Virus record (IMG/VR): IMGVR_UViG_3300046171_000162
Location: 62,001 to 126,000 of that record
DNA: 64,000 nucleotides
Origin: a virus
Strand: one strand, 5' to 3'
The position numbers were made by a program, and so were the translations under genes. Every line of letters begins with the position of its first letter. Position 1 is the stretch's first letter. Shown in pieces: positions 1 to 7,159 of the stretch. A model generated the notes under the pieces. That model saw only the letters and a list, made by a program, of their open reading frames with translations, did no database searches and was not told where the DNA came from.

Positions 1-385
1 GTTCGAGATGCCTGATGACAACAGCTTTGAAATGCTGTATGAAAATCTGAAGGCACAAGAAACTGTATCATTCTGGTCCACCTCATTCCTCCGTGGTACT
101 ACACTGGATAACTCCATTGTTATCATCGATGAATGTCAGAACTTAAACTTCCACGAACTTGATTCAATCATGACTCGCTGTGGTCAAGACACAAAGATCA
201 TGTTCTGTGGTGATGCTCGTCAGTCTGACTTGCAAAAAGCAAATGAGAAGTCAGGTATCATTGACTTCCAACGTATTCTTCAGGACATGGATGAGTTTTC
301 TCTAGTCGAGTATGACATTGAAGACATCGTTCGTTCTGGTCTAGTCAAATCCTATCTCATTAGTAAAATTAACTTGGGTCTTTAA
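1..385 (+). CDS. phoH: PhoH-like P-loop ATPase, C-terminal part (5' end outside window)
   Basis: Only the last ~127 codons are present; the frame is open to the left edge, so the ATG at 8 is internal. The Walker B-like segment VIIDECQNL (about residue 37 from that Met), the following ITRCGQDTK and FCGDARQSD stretches are typical of PhoH/PhoL family ATPases, which have a RecA-like nucleotide-binding fold. PhoH is a near-universal accessory gene of marine phages, and its role in infection is unknown. The stop TAA overlaps the ATG of the exonuclease by one base, so the two are translationally coupled. Confidence 0.9.
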   Translation, partial: FEMPDDNSFEMLYENLKAQETVSFWSTSFLRGTTLDNSIVIIDECQNLNFHELDSIMTRCGQDTKIMFCGDARQSDLQKANEKSGIIDFQRILQDMDEFSLVEYDIEDIVRSGLVKSYLISKINLGL

Positions 386-1077
386 TGAATATCTTTAATC
401 ATGTTGGTGATCTAACACCAGTTGAGATGGTAACTGAAACCATCGATGGTAAGCGATACTATGTCACCCCTACTGGTGGTAAGTATCCATCGATCACCAC
501 TGTGATTGGTAATAATTCAAAGAAACAAGCAGGTCTAGCTAAATGGAGGAGACGGGTAGGTGACAAGGCAGCGACAGCCAAATCTACTCGTGCTTCTGGT
601 AGAGGTACACGCTACCATAAACTGGTTGAAGACTACATCAACAATGAACTTGATACCACAAAGTACAAGGACATGCCTCTTCCCTGGTGCATGTTTCATT
701 CATCTCGTGAAGTTCTTGATCGTATAAATAGGGTATATCTACAAGAGGCGGCACTATACTCTGATTATTTACAAATTGCAGGAAGAGTTGACTGCATTGC
801 AGAGTATGAGGGGGAACTTGCCATCATTGATTTCAAGACAGCGGAAGCACCGAAGAAGGAGCAATACCTTTACGACTATTTTGTACAAGAATGTGGCTAC
901 GCATGTATGCTGCAAGAAGTATATGGTTTGTCAGTAAAGAAGTTGGTTACTATTGTTGCTTGTGAAAATGGTGACACTCAAGTGAAAGTTATGCCGCCCA
1001 AGAAAGAATATCTTTTCAAATTACAAGAGTACATCCAAGAATACCAGGGAAAATATGCTAGACAAACTGGAGGATAA
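385..1077 (+). CDS. PD-(D/E)XK exonuclease (RecB/MGME1-like)
   Basis: 230 aa. The catalytic core is visible: an N-terminal YPSITTVIG motif, then G-R-V-D (about residue 133) followed by the AIIDFKTA motif (about residue 147), the D...D-x-K arrangement of RecB-family PD-(D/E)XK nucleases and of the mitochondrial exonuclease MGME1; a late Q-E/Q-Y helix (VQECGYACML) also fits. Cyanophage relatives are usually annotated simply as exonuclease. Its position between phoH and the gp33/gp32 genes suggests a role in DNA processing, recombination or host DNA degradation. The start overlaps the phoH stop (TAATG). Confidence 0.85.
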   Translation: MNIFNHVGDLTPVEMVTETIDGKRYYVTPTGGKYPSITTVIGNNSKKQAGLAKWRRRVGDKAATAKSTRASGRGTRYHKLVEDYINNELDTTKYKDMPLPWCMFHSSREVLDRINRVYLQEAALYSDYLQIAGRVDCIAEYEGELAIIDFKTAEAPKKEQYLYDYFVQECGYACMLQEVYGLSVKKLVTIVACENGDTQVKVMPPKKEYLFKLQEYIQEYQGKYARQTGG

Positions 1078-1081
1078 ATTT

Positions 1082-1300
1082 ATGACTACTGCAAAATTCT
1101 CTCAAGACATAGAGAAAATTGCATTTGATAATGCAATGAACTACATTGATGCAATCGTGTTTTACTGCGAGACTCATGACATTGAGATCGAATCAGTTCC
1201 TAAACTCATTAGCAAACCACTTAAGGAAAAACTTAAGTACGACGCACAGAAACTAAATTACATTAAGAAAACTAGTAGAGCTAAACTATTGTTGGTATGA
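1082..1300 (+). CDS. gp33: Late-promoter transcription coactivator gp33
   Basis: 72 aa from the ATG at 1082, chosen over the ATG at 1055 because a GGAGG ribosome-binding site lies about 8 bases before it. The segment IEKIAFDNAMNYIDAIVFYC...LISKPLKEKL aligns with T4 gp33 (IEKMVEEFGMSYLEATTAFLEE...FIPSGIIEKI pattern). The hydrophobic C-terminus (LLLV) matches the way T4 gp33 ends in a short hydrophobic tail that contacts the gp45 sliding clamp. In T4, gp33 bridges RNA polymerase and the clamp to activate late promoters; several late-type promoter boxes occur in this window. It overlaps the next gene by four bases (ATGA). Confidence 0.8.
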   Translation: MTTAKFSQDIEKIAFDNAMNYIDAIVFYCETHDIEIESVPKLISKPLKEKLKYDAQKLNYIKKTSRAKLLLV

Positions 1301-1638
1301 CTGATTTCTTTAAGTCGGAGATGGTCAAAGGTGACCTACAAGAACTTGCAACCATGCAAGAGTATTGTATGAGAGCAGCGATGACATTTCCTGCGTTATC
1401 TCCCGAAAGAAAACTAGAATATTTCGATGTGTTACAAGAGATGATCGTCAAGCAGAAGGTCTTCTATACTAGACTGAAGTTGTCTGATGATCCCGAGGCA
1501 ATTGACATGGCAGACAGCATTAAACAAGCTGCTGTCATGTTTGGGGCGTCCGAAGACGAGGACGCTAACGTTGTCTTTGATGAGCTGGTCGAAAAGATCG
1601 AGGTCATGAGAGACACACTCAAGGCAGAAGGGTATTGA
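1297..1638 (+). CDS. DUF1825 family protein
   Basis: 113 aa. The pattern FFKSEMVKGDLQE...MQEYCMRA...YFDVLQEMIVKQKVFYTRLKLSDDPEA...MFG closely follows the DUF1825 family of cyanobacterial and cyanophage helical proteins (FF-S-E-V-x-E ... MEALMERYRIFxxRxELSDD ... LxxFG). Function is unknown. It lies between gp33 and gp32, overlapping gp33 by four bases, so it is likely co-expressed with replication and late-transcription functions. Confidence 0.75.
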   Translation: MTDFFKSEMVKGDLQELATMQEYCMRAAMTFPALSPERKLEYFDVLQEMIVKQKVFYTRLKLSDDPEAIDMADSIKQAAVMFGASEDEDANVVFDELVEKIEVMRDTLKAEGY

Positions 1639-1663
1639 CCCCGACTTCTGCCTGTGTTATAAT
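1635..1663 (+). promoter_or_regulatory. Sigma70-type promoter for gp32
   Basis: -35 TTGACC at 1635-1640, exactly 17 bases, then -10 TATAAT at 1658-1663. It begins at the last codons of the DUF1825 gene and lies about 50 bases ahead of the gp32 start, giving gp32 its own early/middle transcription by unmodified host polymerase. Confidence 0.85.
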
Positions 1664-1713
1664 ACGATCGTGACGGGGGTCACATAAGCCACATCCTAAC
1701 ATCCAAAACATCC

Positions 1714-2616
1714 ATGTCTAATTTCGCAGAACTTAAGCGCAAGTCCCAGAGCAACTTTGATTTCCTCCAGAAGGAACTTCAGAAGTCCACCAATGCAAAC
1801 AGCAGCGGCGACGAGAGACTCTGGAAGCCCGCACTTGACGCTACTGGTAATGGTTACGCCGTCGTCCGTTTCCTGCCAGCACCCGAGGGTGAATCCCTCC
1901 CCTGGGCAAAGCTCTACAACCACGCCTTCCAAGGTCCTGGTGGTTGGTTGATCGACAACTGCCCCACCACTAAAGGTGAGCAGTGCCCTGTCTGTGCCGC
2001 CAACAACAAACTCTGGAACAGTGGAGTTGAGAGCGACAAGGAGATCGCTCGCAATCGCAAGCGTAAACTCTCCTACTACAGCAACATCTATGTCGTCAAG
2101 GATTCTGCTAATCCTGACAACGAAGGCAAGGTGTTCCTCTACAAGTATGGCAAGAAGATCCACGACAAGGTTCTTGCCGCAATGCAACCCGAGTTCGATG
2201 ATGAAACCCCTGTCAATCCTTTTGACCTGTGGGAAGGTGCTAACTTCAAACTGAAGATCCGTACCATTGGTGGTTATTGGAACTACGATGCTTCCGAGTT
2301 CGCAGCACCTTCTGCATTGAGTGCTGATGATGACGAGATGGAACAACTCTGGAAGCAAGCATACAGTCTGGAAGCATTCACTACTGCCGATCAATTCAAA
2401 GCATATGATGAGATCGAGAGCCGTATGAATACTGTGCTCGGTGTCTCACGTCCTGTCCAACAGGCACAGTACGAGGAGGATGAGGATCCTATCCCTACCA
2501 CTGGTGGGTTTAACGCTCCTGATATCACCCCCAAAGCACCAGCACCTACTGTCTCCACTGGTGAGTCAGACGATGACGATGCACTCTCATACTTCCAGCG
2601 ACTCGCTGAAGAATGA
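1714..2616 (+). CDS. gp32: Single-stranded DNA-binding protein gp32
   Basis: 300 aa, the same length as T4 gp32 (301). Visible features: a basic N-terminal LAST-like motif (LKRKSQ, residues 7-12) used for cooperative binding; the zinc-site spacing H70, C83, C91, C94, matching the T4 H-x12-C-x9-C-x2-C set except for one shorter gap; core strings RKLSYYSNIYVVKD and KVFLYKYGKKI; and an acidic tail (SDDDD...AEE), the region that recruits replication proteins in T4. It coats ssDNA in replication, recombination and repair. It has its own promoter upstream and a strong terminator downstream. Confidence 0.97.
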   Translation: MSNFAELKRKSQSNFDFLQKELQKSTNANSSGDERLWKPALDATGNGYAVVRFLPAPEGESLPWAKLYNHAFQGPGGWLIDNCPTTKGEQCPVCAANNKLWNSGVESDKEIARNRKRKLSYYSNIYVVKDSANPDNEGKVFLYKYGKKIHDKVLAAMQPEFDDETPVNPFDLWEGANFKLKIRTIGGYWNYDASEFAAPSALSADDDEMEQLWKQAYSLEAFTTADQFKAYDEIESRMNTVLGVSRPVQQAQYEEDEDPIPTTGGFNAPDITPKAPAPTVSTGESDDDDALSYFQRLAEE

Positions 2617-2623
2617 TAAGATT

Positions 2624-2650
2624 AACGGGGGGTCACACCCCCGTTTTTTT
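2624..2650 (+). terminator. Rho-independent terminator after gp32
   Basis: AACGGGGG (2624-2631) pairs with CCCCCGTT (2638-2645) around a 6-base loop, followed by T7 to 2650. It stops rightward transcription from gp32 before it enters the oppositely oriented gp53. The hairpin also encodes the last codons of gp53 on the other strand. Confidence 0.92.
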
Positions 2651-3316
2651 AAGCTTAACTGAAATGTAGTCTGAAGATTTGATGTACTTGTTTTTAGACT
2701 TAAACTCGTTGATAAATCCTGGAATCAAATCACCCTTCAGGATATAAATTTCTCTTTTCTTTTCGTTCTCTTTTATCTCATGCTCTAGTGCAGTCACTGC
2801 ATATGATACAGAACTACCTGGCACCGTTACATTGGTAGACCCATCAAAGTATGTGAAAGAACTGTCGTAGAACTTCTTCGATACTTTTAGACCACCCTCT
2901 AGAGCAACAACTTTTTTCCTTTGATAACTTTCATCAGAGATCATTGTCTGATCAGTCTTTACTTCCCTGGTCTCGTAGTATAAAATCTCGGAGTAAGGAT
3001 CATCATATTTCTTTTCAGCATACTTCCTCACAGTATACTCATCCATTGGCCAATCAAACAGAGGATTGACTAGGTTGTTTGTGATTGCAATGATCCAATC
3101 AAAGTTTGGATTGTCATAGAATTTTTCAGCAACATTGTCGAGGCGTTCTCCCTCTATGATTGCATACTTATTGTAGTACAATGCATAATCAAAAACATCA
3201 TCGTTTAGTTTGTATCTTCTGAAGAAGTTCTTTGCAGTTACAAAATCTGATTCCGAGAAAGGATACTTTACTGGTTTGACATCGTATCTGATGTCTGGGA
3301 TCATGTTGAATAGCAT
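2633..3316 (-). CDS. gp53: Baseplate wedge subunit gp53
   Basis: 227 aa. The N-terminal half matches gp53: a short N-terminus with F-x-x-I-x-Y-D, then YYNKYAIIEGERLDNVAEKFYDNPNFDWIIAITNN-type sequence (LysM-like region; T4 has YYIKGSPRPEELANAIYGNPQLYWVLLMCN). In T4, gp53 clamps wedge components together and triggers wedge-hub assembly. It is the last gene of a leftward block with overlapping starts and stops (its ATG at 3316 touches the gp48 stop). Its final five codons (KKTGV) lie inside the gp32 terminator on the opposite strand. Confidence 0.88.
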   Translation of the reverse strand: MLFNMIPDIRYDVKPVKYPFSESDFVTAKNFFRRYKLNDDVFDYALYYNKYAIIEGERLDNVAEKFYDNPNFDWIIAITNNLVNPLFDWPMDEYTVRKYAEKKYDDPYSEILYYETREVKTDQTMISDESYQRKKVVALEGGLKVSKKFYDSSFTYFDGSTNVTVPGSSVSYAVTALEHEIKENEKKREIYILKGDLIPGFINEFKSKNKYIKSSDYISVKLKKTGV

Positions 3317-4419
3317 TAGAAGGTAGCCTCCCCGTCTTTGATTTCGTCTGCGAAGATGAGTTTGGTTTCTTTAAATGTTACTGCCATCTCTACAGCAACT
3401 GGCATGCCACCTGTGTATGCAGCCCAAGAACCATCTGCAGTGTGGGTGAGATCAACCTGTGTGATAGCACATGGTTTGTACTGGGGTACATATGTATTCA
3501 TGTTAGCTCCAGTCATGAACTGAACCTGTACAATTTTAGGTACAGTCATTAGTGACCCAGCTTTTCCTAGATCTCCTATCAGTCCACCGCCTTTTCCATC
3601 TGAAGATTTGCCAACACTACCACCAAAAGTAGGAAGCATTGCTCTCTTAAATGTATTGTAGATGGAGCGAATAGTATTACCTTCATCTTCTGATCGTGCC
3701 ATCATCTTGAATCTTAATTGAAACCCTCTCATTTCTGGAGCTTCATACATCAGTTCAATGTTAGGGTTTATGATTGTGCCACTAACACCTTGCATCAATT
3801 GGGTTACACTAACGTTAGTTCCCAGTCCTTTGTTCATTGCTGCAACAGCAGCCTTGTACCCTGCTATCTTCATAAATCCTTTGAAGTCTTCTCCAGCAGT
3901 CTTGAGAGATGCACCAAAATCTCCATCTGAACCAACATTTGTCATTGCACTCGCGATGGTTGAGAAGAACGCTCCGAACCCAGCGCCACCCCAGTTGGCA
4001 CCATACTGTCCTTGAATATCTTGTGGCATGTACATGACGATTGGTGAGTATCCTTTCGCCTTGGTCATGTCTGTGATAGATCCAGAATACTGTTTGTATC
4101 TAGCACCTAGAGATGCCGCTTCGGATGTGGAGTCACCTTTATTGTTCGACACTCCTTTGAACGCTGGTGTGTAATCAAAGAAAGAGAATGAAACATAATC
4201 AGTCTCCTTTGTCATCGGAGAATAGGATGGATACTGCAGTATATTAGGACTGGATGTAGTAATTGAGGGACCAGCGGTTCCTGGTCCTATAGTAGTTACC
4301 TTTCCTAGTCCTGCTTGCCTTGCGTCTTCTGCAGCTTGTTCAAGTTTCCCTTGTTTTGTCTTTGCGTGTTTCTTATTCAGTGCTGCCTGCTCCTCGGCAT
4401 TCTCTCGGAAGTTTGGCAT
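3316..4419 (-). CDS. gp48: Baseplate tail-tube cap protein gp48
   Basis: 367 aa, close to T4 gp48 (364). The N-terminal SYSPMTKETDYVSFSFFDY and the C-terminal half (LMYEAPEMRGFQLRFKMMARSEDE, later IVQVQFM...CAITQVDLTHTADGSW...VAVEMAVTFKET) are characteristic of gp48/gp54-type proteins with a tail-tube fold. It sits on the hub and nucleates tube polymerisation. It lies between gp53 and an unassigned 221-aa gene, overlapping both by one base or so. The N-terminal ~50 residues are charged, probably a flexible extension. Confidence 0.85.
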   Translation of the reverse strand: MPNFRENAEEQAALNKKHAKTKQGKLEQAAEDARQAGLGKVTTIGPGTAGPSITTSSPNILQYPSYSPMTKETDYVSFSFFDYTPAFKGVSNNKGDSTSEAASLGARYKQYSGSITDMTKAKGYSPIVMYMPQDIQGQYGANWGGAGFGAFFSTIASAMTNVGSDGDFGASLKTAGEDFKGFMKIAGYKAAVAAMNKGLGTNVSVTQLMQGVSGTIINPNIELMYEAPEMRGFQLRFKMMARSEDEGNTIRSIYNTFKRAMLPTFGGSVGKSSDGKGGGLIGDLGKAGSLMTVPKIVQVQFMTGANMNTYVPQYKPCAITQVDLTHTADGSWAAYTGGMPVAVEMAVTFKETKLIFADEIKDGEATF

Positions 4420-5084
4420 TACGTCACCATCTCCTTGTCTGATTGTTTACCATAACCTTTGATGATTCGTTGTGCTTTGATACGATCATTGTACTTGGAT
4501 TCAGTCTCTTCCCACACAAGTTCTCTATCGTATGGTAGTTTGCCTGTACCTCTAGTCATGATAAAGTCTTCGACAGGTAGGAAGATAGAAGTCTCCCACT
4601 CATCTATGGCAAGATCTAGGAACTTACTTTCGCAGTGATTATAAAGATATTTATGCACCAATGTGATGGGCATGTCAATTAGACCTTTCTCTAGTTTCTG
4701 TACGATCTTTACTCTTCTCTTTGGTTTGATGTAGTGAAGGTTGGCACCATAGAATCCCTCCTGGTCTTGCTTGATAACATAGACGAGTGGAAACTTATCA
4801 TAGTATGGCAACCACTTTGACTTTGCTTTGTATTCAAAGAAGTATAGGTGACCCTCTCTTACTTTCAAGCGCAGTAGATTTTCATCCTGCACCTGGTCAC
4901 GCTCATCTCTTTTCTCTTGTCGTATTAGTTTGGTTGGTGTTGCCTCGTATGTTGCGGCTAGTTGTTTTACTTTACCCTTGTACCAACCAAGAGACTTCTT
5001 GTCTCCACCTGTAGCATCACTAACTTTCTCAAAGATAGTAGTATAGTTATTGGTTCCGAATCCTTTAGCCTTTTTTCTTACCAT
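4419..5084 (-). CDS. Conserved T4-like cyanophage protein, structural block
   Basis: 221 aa, highly basic at the N-terminus (MVRKKAKGFG). The middle carries a recognisable pattern, LYFFEYKAKSKWLPYYDKFPLV followed by GFYGANLHYIKPKRR, seen in uncharacterised proteins of T4-like phages. I cannot assign a T4 gene number. The place next to gp4, where T4 has gp2 (DNA end protector) beside gp4, makes a head-completion or DNA-end role conceivable, but that is inference from position only. It overlaps gp4 upstream and gp48 downstream. Confidence 0.6.
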   Translation of the reverse strand: MVRKKAKGFGTNNYTTIFEKVSDATGGDKKSLGWYKGKVKQLAATYEATPTKLIRQEKRDERDQVQDENLLRLKVREGHLYFFEYKAKSKWLPYYDKFPLVYVIKQDQEGFYGANLHYIKPKRRVKIVQKLEKGLIDMPITLVHKYLYNHCESKFLDLAIDEWETSIFLPVEDFIMTRGTGKLPYDRELVWEETESKYNDRIKAQRIIKGYGKQSDKEMVT

Positions 5085-5526
5085 TTTGTTTTATCCCTAG
5101 GTGATCTTCGGTGAGGATAATAAATTTCATCTGCCTGTCCTCACAGAAGTCCTCCGCCGCTTCCCATTTGGCGCGATTCTTTAGGTAAGTTAGAACTTCT
5201 CTCTTCCAAGCAGCTGTCTTTCGTTTTGGTTTCTCATTCGGTTTTTGTGTTTGTTTCTTTGGTTTCACTTCGACCAGATACTTTGCAATTATATTACCAC
5301 GACCCCTGACTTTGATATAAAAGTCTGGATAGTATCTGTGTACTCTGCCATCAGTAGGACAACGATAAGGAATAATTACTTCCTCGCTACCCCACTCAAT
5401 GATGTTTCCATTATGATCACAGAAGTCCATGAACTTACGCTCCCACAAACTGCGATAAATAATGTTAGTGGGATTGCCCTTGTACTTTCGTGGGTAGGCT
5501 GGTTTATATTTTCCAGAGTAAGGCAT
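5065..5526 (-). CDS. gp4: Head completion protein gp4 (gp50/65), nuclease-like
   Basis: 153 aa from the ATG at 5526; the in-frame ATG at 5541 adds five residues but the family begins MPYSGK/RxKP. NIIYRSLWERKFMDFCD, EWGSEEVIIPYRCPTDGRVHRYYPDFYIK and YLVEVKPKKQ match T4 gp4. The E...D-F...E-V-K-P-K residues correspond to a TnsA/PD-(D/E)XK nuclease fold. In T4, gp4 is needed for heads to become competent for tail joining. It is the first gene of the leftward block. Confidence 0.92.
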   Translation of the reverse strand: MPYSGKYKPAYPRKYKGNPTNIIYRSLWERKFMDFCDHNGNIIEWGSEEVIIPYRCPTDGRVHRYYPDFYIKVRGRGNIIAKYLVEVKPKKQTQKPNEKPKRKTAAWKREVLTYLKNRAKWEAAEDFCEDRQMKFIILTEDHLGIKQNGKKKG

Positions 5527-5550
5527 AATGTTTCCGCACACCTTCCGTAT

Positions 5551-5558
5551 CTATTTAG
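5551..5558 (-). promoter_or_regulatory. Possible late promoter for the gp4-gp48-gp53 block
   Basis: Read on the minus strand the sequence is CTAAATAG, resembling the CTAAATA late boxes found elsewhere in the window. It lies 25 bases before the gp4 start, inside the 32-base divergent gap between gp4 and the rightward tube-like gene. Confidence 0.45.
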
Positions 5559-6317
5559 ATGACTAAATCCTTGCATAATTTTTTGGTAGAGATGTCTGCT
5601 TACGGCGGCATGTCTATGACTAATGGTTATGATGTAGACTTTGCCTTCCCCGAGTCAGCATCGGATTTGAAATCAGCACTTGCTGTTGTCTTCCCAGAGT
5701 ATGAAAAAGATGAGGGAATTCTGCACATCATGTGTGAAGAGGCACAACTGCCAAACTTACAGGCAGCAACTGGACAGTTGCAGGGCAGATACTTGGGAGA
5801 GAATCAAGTTCACTATCCATACGCTAGATTTTTTAGTGACTTGTCACTGACATGGATGTGTGATGCTAACATGACTCCACTCAAATTTTTTAATGCTTGG
5901 ACCAACTATATCTTTAATGGTTCTGGCAAGGAAGTAATTGTAGAGAAGAAAGGTGTCAGACTAAAAGATCTCAAGAAAGAATCCCCATTGGCAAGAGAAC
6001 GTGAAGTGAGGATGCAATTCCCATCCAAATACATGGCACAACTGAAGATTACCAAGACTGAAAAGGGTCCTAGTGCTCCGAATGAAAGAGCATCGATGAT
6101 GTATATTCTAGAGGACTGCTATCCATACTCTATTGATTCTGTTCCTCTATCCTATGGCACCTCGCAGATCACAAAGGTGACTGTCAACTTCTACTATGCC
6201 AAGCATACTATTGTACACAACAACCTGAAGGGATACATTGGTGGCTCTGACTCTGGTGTCAGGAAAGCAATTGATCAGGCAGCACAAGATGCTCGTGATG
6301 CATTAGGGTTGAACTGA
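5559..6317 (+). CDS. Tail-tube-fold protein (gp19/gp54 type)
   Basis: 252 aa. YPYARFFSDLSLTWMCDANMTPLKFFNAW (about residues 86-115) and the C-terminal DCYPYSIDSVPLSYGTSQITKVTVNFYYAKHTI block are typical of T4 gp19-family tube proteins, where the last strands form the tube-stacking face. Its place beside gp48, gp53 and gp26 rather than beside a sheath gene suggests a tube initiator (gp54-like) or baseplate tube layer instead of the main tube protein gp19. It is divergent from gp4. A 52-base element shared with the 18592 region begins at its stop codon. Confidence 0.65.
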   Translation: MTKSLHNFLVEMSAYGGMSMTNGYDVDFAFPESASDLKSALAVVFPEYEKDEGILHIMCEEAQLPNLQAATGQLQGRYLGENQVHYPYARFFSDLSLTWMCDANMTPLKFFNAWTNYIFNGSGKEVIVEKKGVRLKDLKKESPLAREREVRMQFPSKYMAQLKITKTEKGPSAPNERASMMYILEDCYPYSIDSVPLSYGTSQITKVTVNFYYAKHTIVHNNLKGYIGGSDSGVRKAIDQAAQDARDALGLN

Positions 6318-6363
6318 AATTGACCTTTCGGTTACCTGAATTCCGAAAAAAATTCCCCACCAA
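6312..6363 (+). repeat. 52-base intergenic element, copy A
   Basis: Runs from the stop codon of the tube-like gene into the gap. It matches 18587-18638 at 43 of 52 positions without gaps, including a shared 17-base core (6338-6354) with GAATT and AATTC arms around an A-rich loop. Both copies follow virion genes. Confidence 0.8.
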
Positions 6364-6384
6364 AAATTGACTCAAAAAGTCGCG

Positions 6385-6395
6385 CTAAATAAATA
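6385..6395 (+). promoter_or_regulatory. Late promoter for gp26
   Basis: CTAAATAAATA, a T4-type late -10 box (TATAAATA family) recognised through gp55/gp33/gp45, 22 bases before the gp26 start. Confidence 0.75.
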
Positions 6396-6417
6396 TACGA
6401 TTTGAACTCAAATATTC

Positions 6418-6681
6418 ATGGCATTACCAAAACTTGGTGTACCACAGTATGAACTGAAGTTACCTTCTAGTGGAAAGACTATTAAATACAGACCATTTCT
6501 AGTAAAGGAAGAGAAAGTATTACTAGTAGCATTAGAGTCTGAAGATGAAAAACAGATCATCAATGCTGTCAAGAATGTTCTTAAAGCATGTGTGATCAGT
6601 AGGATTAAGGTAGATCAACTACCTTCTTTTGATCTGGAGTATCTATTTCTCAAGATCGTGCCGCTGCTGTCGGTGAGATGA
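6418..6681 (+). CDS. gp26: gp26 baseplate hub / tail-assembly protein, N-terminal part (frame interrupted)
   Basis: 87 codons, of which about the first 80 match the T4_baseplate (gp26) family: MALPKLGVPQYELKLPSSGKTIKYRPFLVKEEK, then DLEYLFLKI. The family continues with R-x-K/A-x-VGE, and exactly that (RAAAVGEM) is found in the -1 frame starting at the C at 6657. The last residues VPLLSVR of this frame are therefore spurious. A single missing C (ATC-CGT read as ATCGT) would explain it. No slippery heptamer is visible here, so an indel (real or sequencing) is more likely than programmed shifting. gp26 helps hub assembly in T4. Confidence 0.8.
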   Translation: MALPKLGVPQYELKLPSSGKTIKYRPFLVKEEKVLLVALESEDEKQIINAVKNVLKACVISRIKVDQLPSFDLEYLFLKIVPLLSVR

Positions 6682-7130
6682 TTGAGATGAAAGTTACGTG
6701 TAATGATGACAATACCACACCTGTAACTGCAAACATTAACATCGATGATGTTGAGGTGTTCAGACCAGAGGGACACACTAACAAAATTATGTTGACGGAT
6801 ACCACTGGTATTATCATGAACTATCCTAGTATGGATAGGTTTATTCAGTCGCAGTTTTTAGAGAAAGGTATTGAAACTGACGAGATCTTTAACTTTATTG
6901 CTGATCATGTCGATCAACTGTTTGATGGTGAGGAGGTGTATGATTCTTCTACGACAACCAAGAAAGAGTTTCGTGAGTTCGTTGAGTCACTGACTACCAA
7001 ACAGTTTGAATCTATCCAAGAGTTTTATGAGTCAATGCCTCGTCTTACTCATACATTTACTGTTACTAATCCCAATACAGGTAACGAATGTGAGTATACG
7101 ATTGAGGGATTACAAAGTTTTTTCGGATAG
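6678..7130 (+). CDS. gp26: gp26, C-terminal part (-1 frame relative to the N-terminal part)
   Basis: Continues gp26 after the shift near 6657: VGEMIEMKVTCNDD, NINIDDVEVFRPEGHTNKIML and IMNYPSMDRF are the conserved second half of the family. The ATG at 6678 overlaps the upstream stop (ATGA) but has no clear ribosome-binding site, and no start is needed if the missing base is restored; the whole protein would then be about 237 aa. It ends at TAG 7128-7130, immediately after a T_TTT_TTC heptamer that can shift ribosomes into gp51. Confidence 0.8.
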   Translation: MIEMKVTCNDDNTTPVTANINIDDVEVFRPEGHTNKIMLTDTTGIIMNYPSMDRFIQSQFLEKGIETDEIFNFIADHVDQLFDGEEVYDSSTTTKKEFREFVESLTTKQFESIQEFYESMPRLTHTFTVTNPNTGNECEYTIEGLQSFFG

Positions 7131-7159
7131 CGGTCTTCCATAATAGTTTGGAGGGCTAT
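7118..7159 (+). promoter_or_regulatory. Predicted -1 programmed frameshift signal, gp26 to gp51
   Basis: Slippery heptamer T_TTT_TTC at 7118-7124 in the gp26 frame (codons AGT TTT TTC GGA TAG), allowing tandem re-pairing one base back. Two bases later a stem starts: ATAGC (7127-7131) pairs with GCTAT (7155-7159), and CTTCCA (7135-7140) pairs with TGGAGG (7149-7154, one G-U) around an 8-base loop, with a 3-base bulge. The layout is that of bacterial and phage -1 frameshift sites, although the spacer is short. Confidence 0.7.

Noticed and set aside
1696-2394. Long antisense open frame across gp32
   Set aside because: gp32 on the other strand is unmistakable; the antisense product has no family features and arises from the codon bias of gp32.
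5454-5461. GATAAATA on the plus strand inside gp4
   Set aside because: It resembles a late promoter for the gene at 5559 but lies about 100 bases away inside conserved gp4 codons; coincidence is as likely.
6650-6665. Programmed frameshifting as the explanation of the first gp26 break
   Set aside because: No X_XXY_YYZ heptamer or stem is visible there; loss of one base explains it better.
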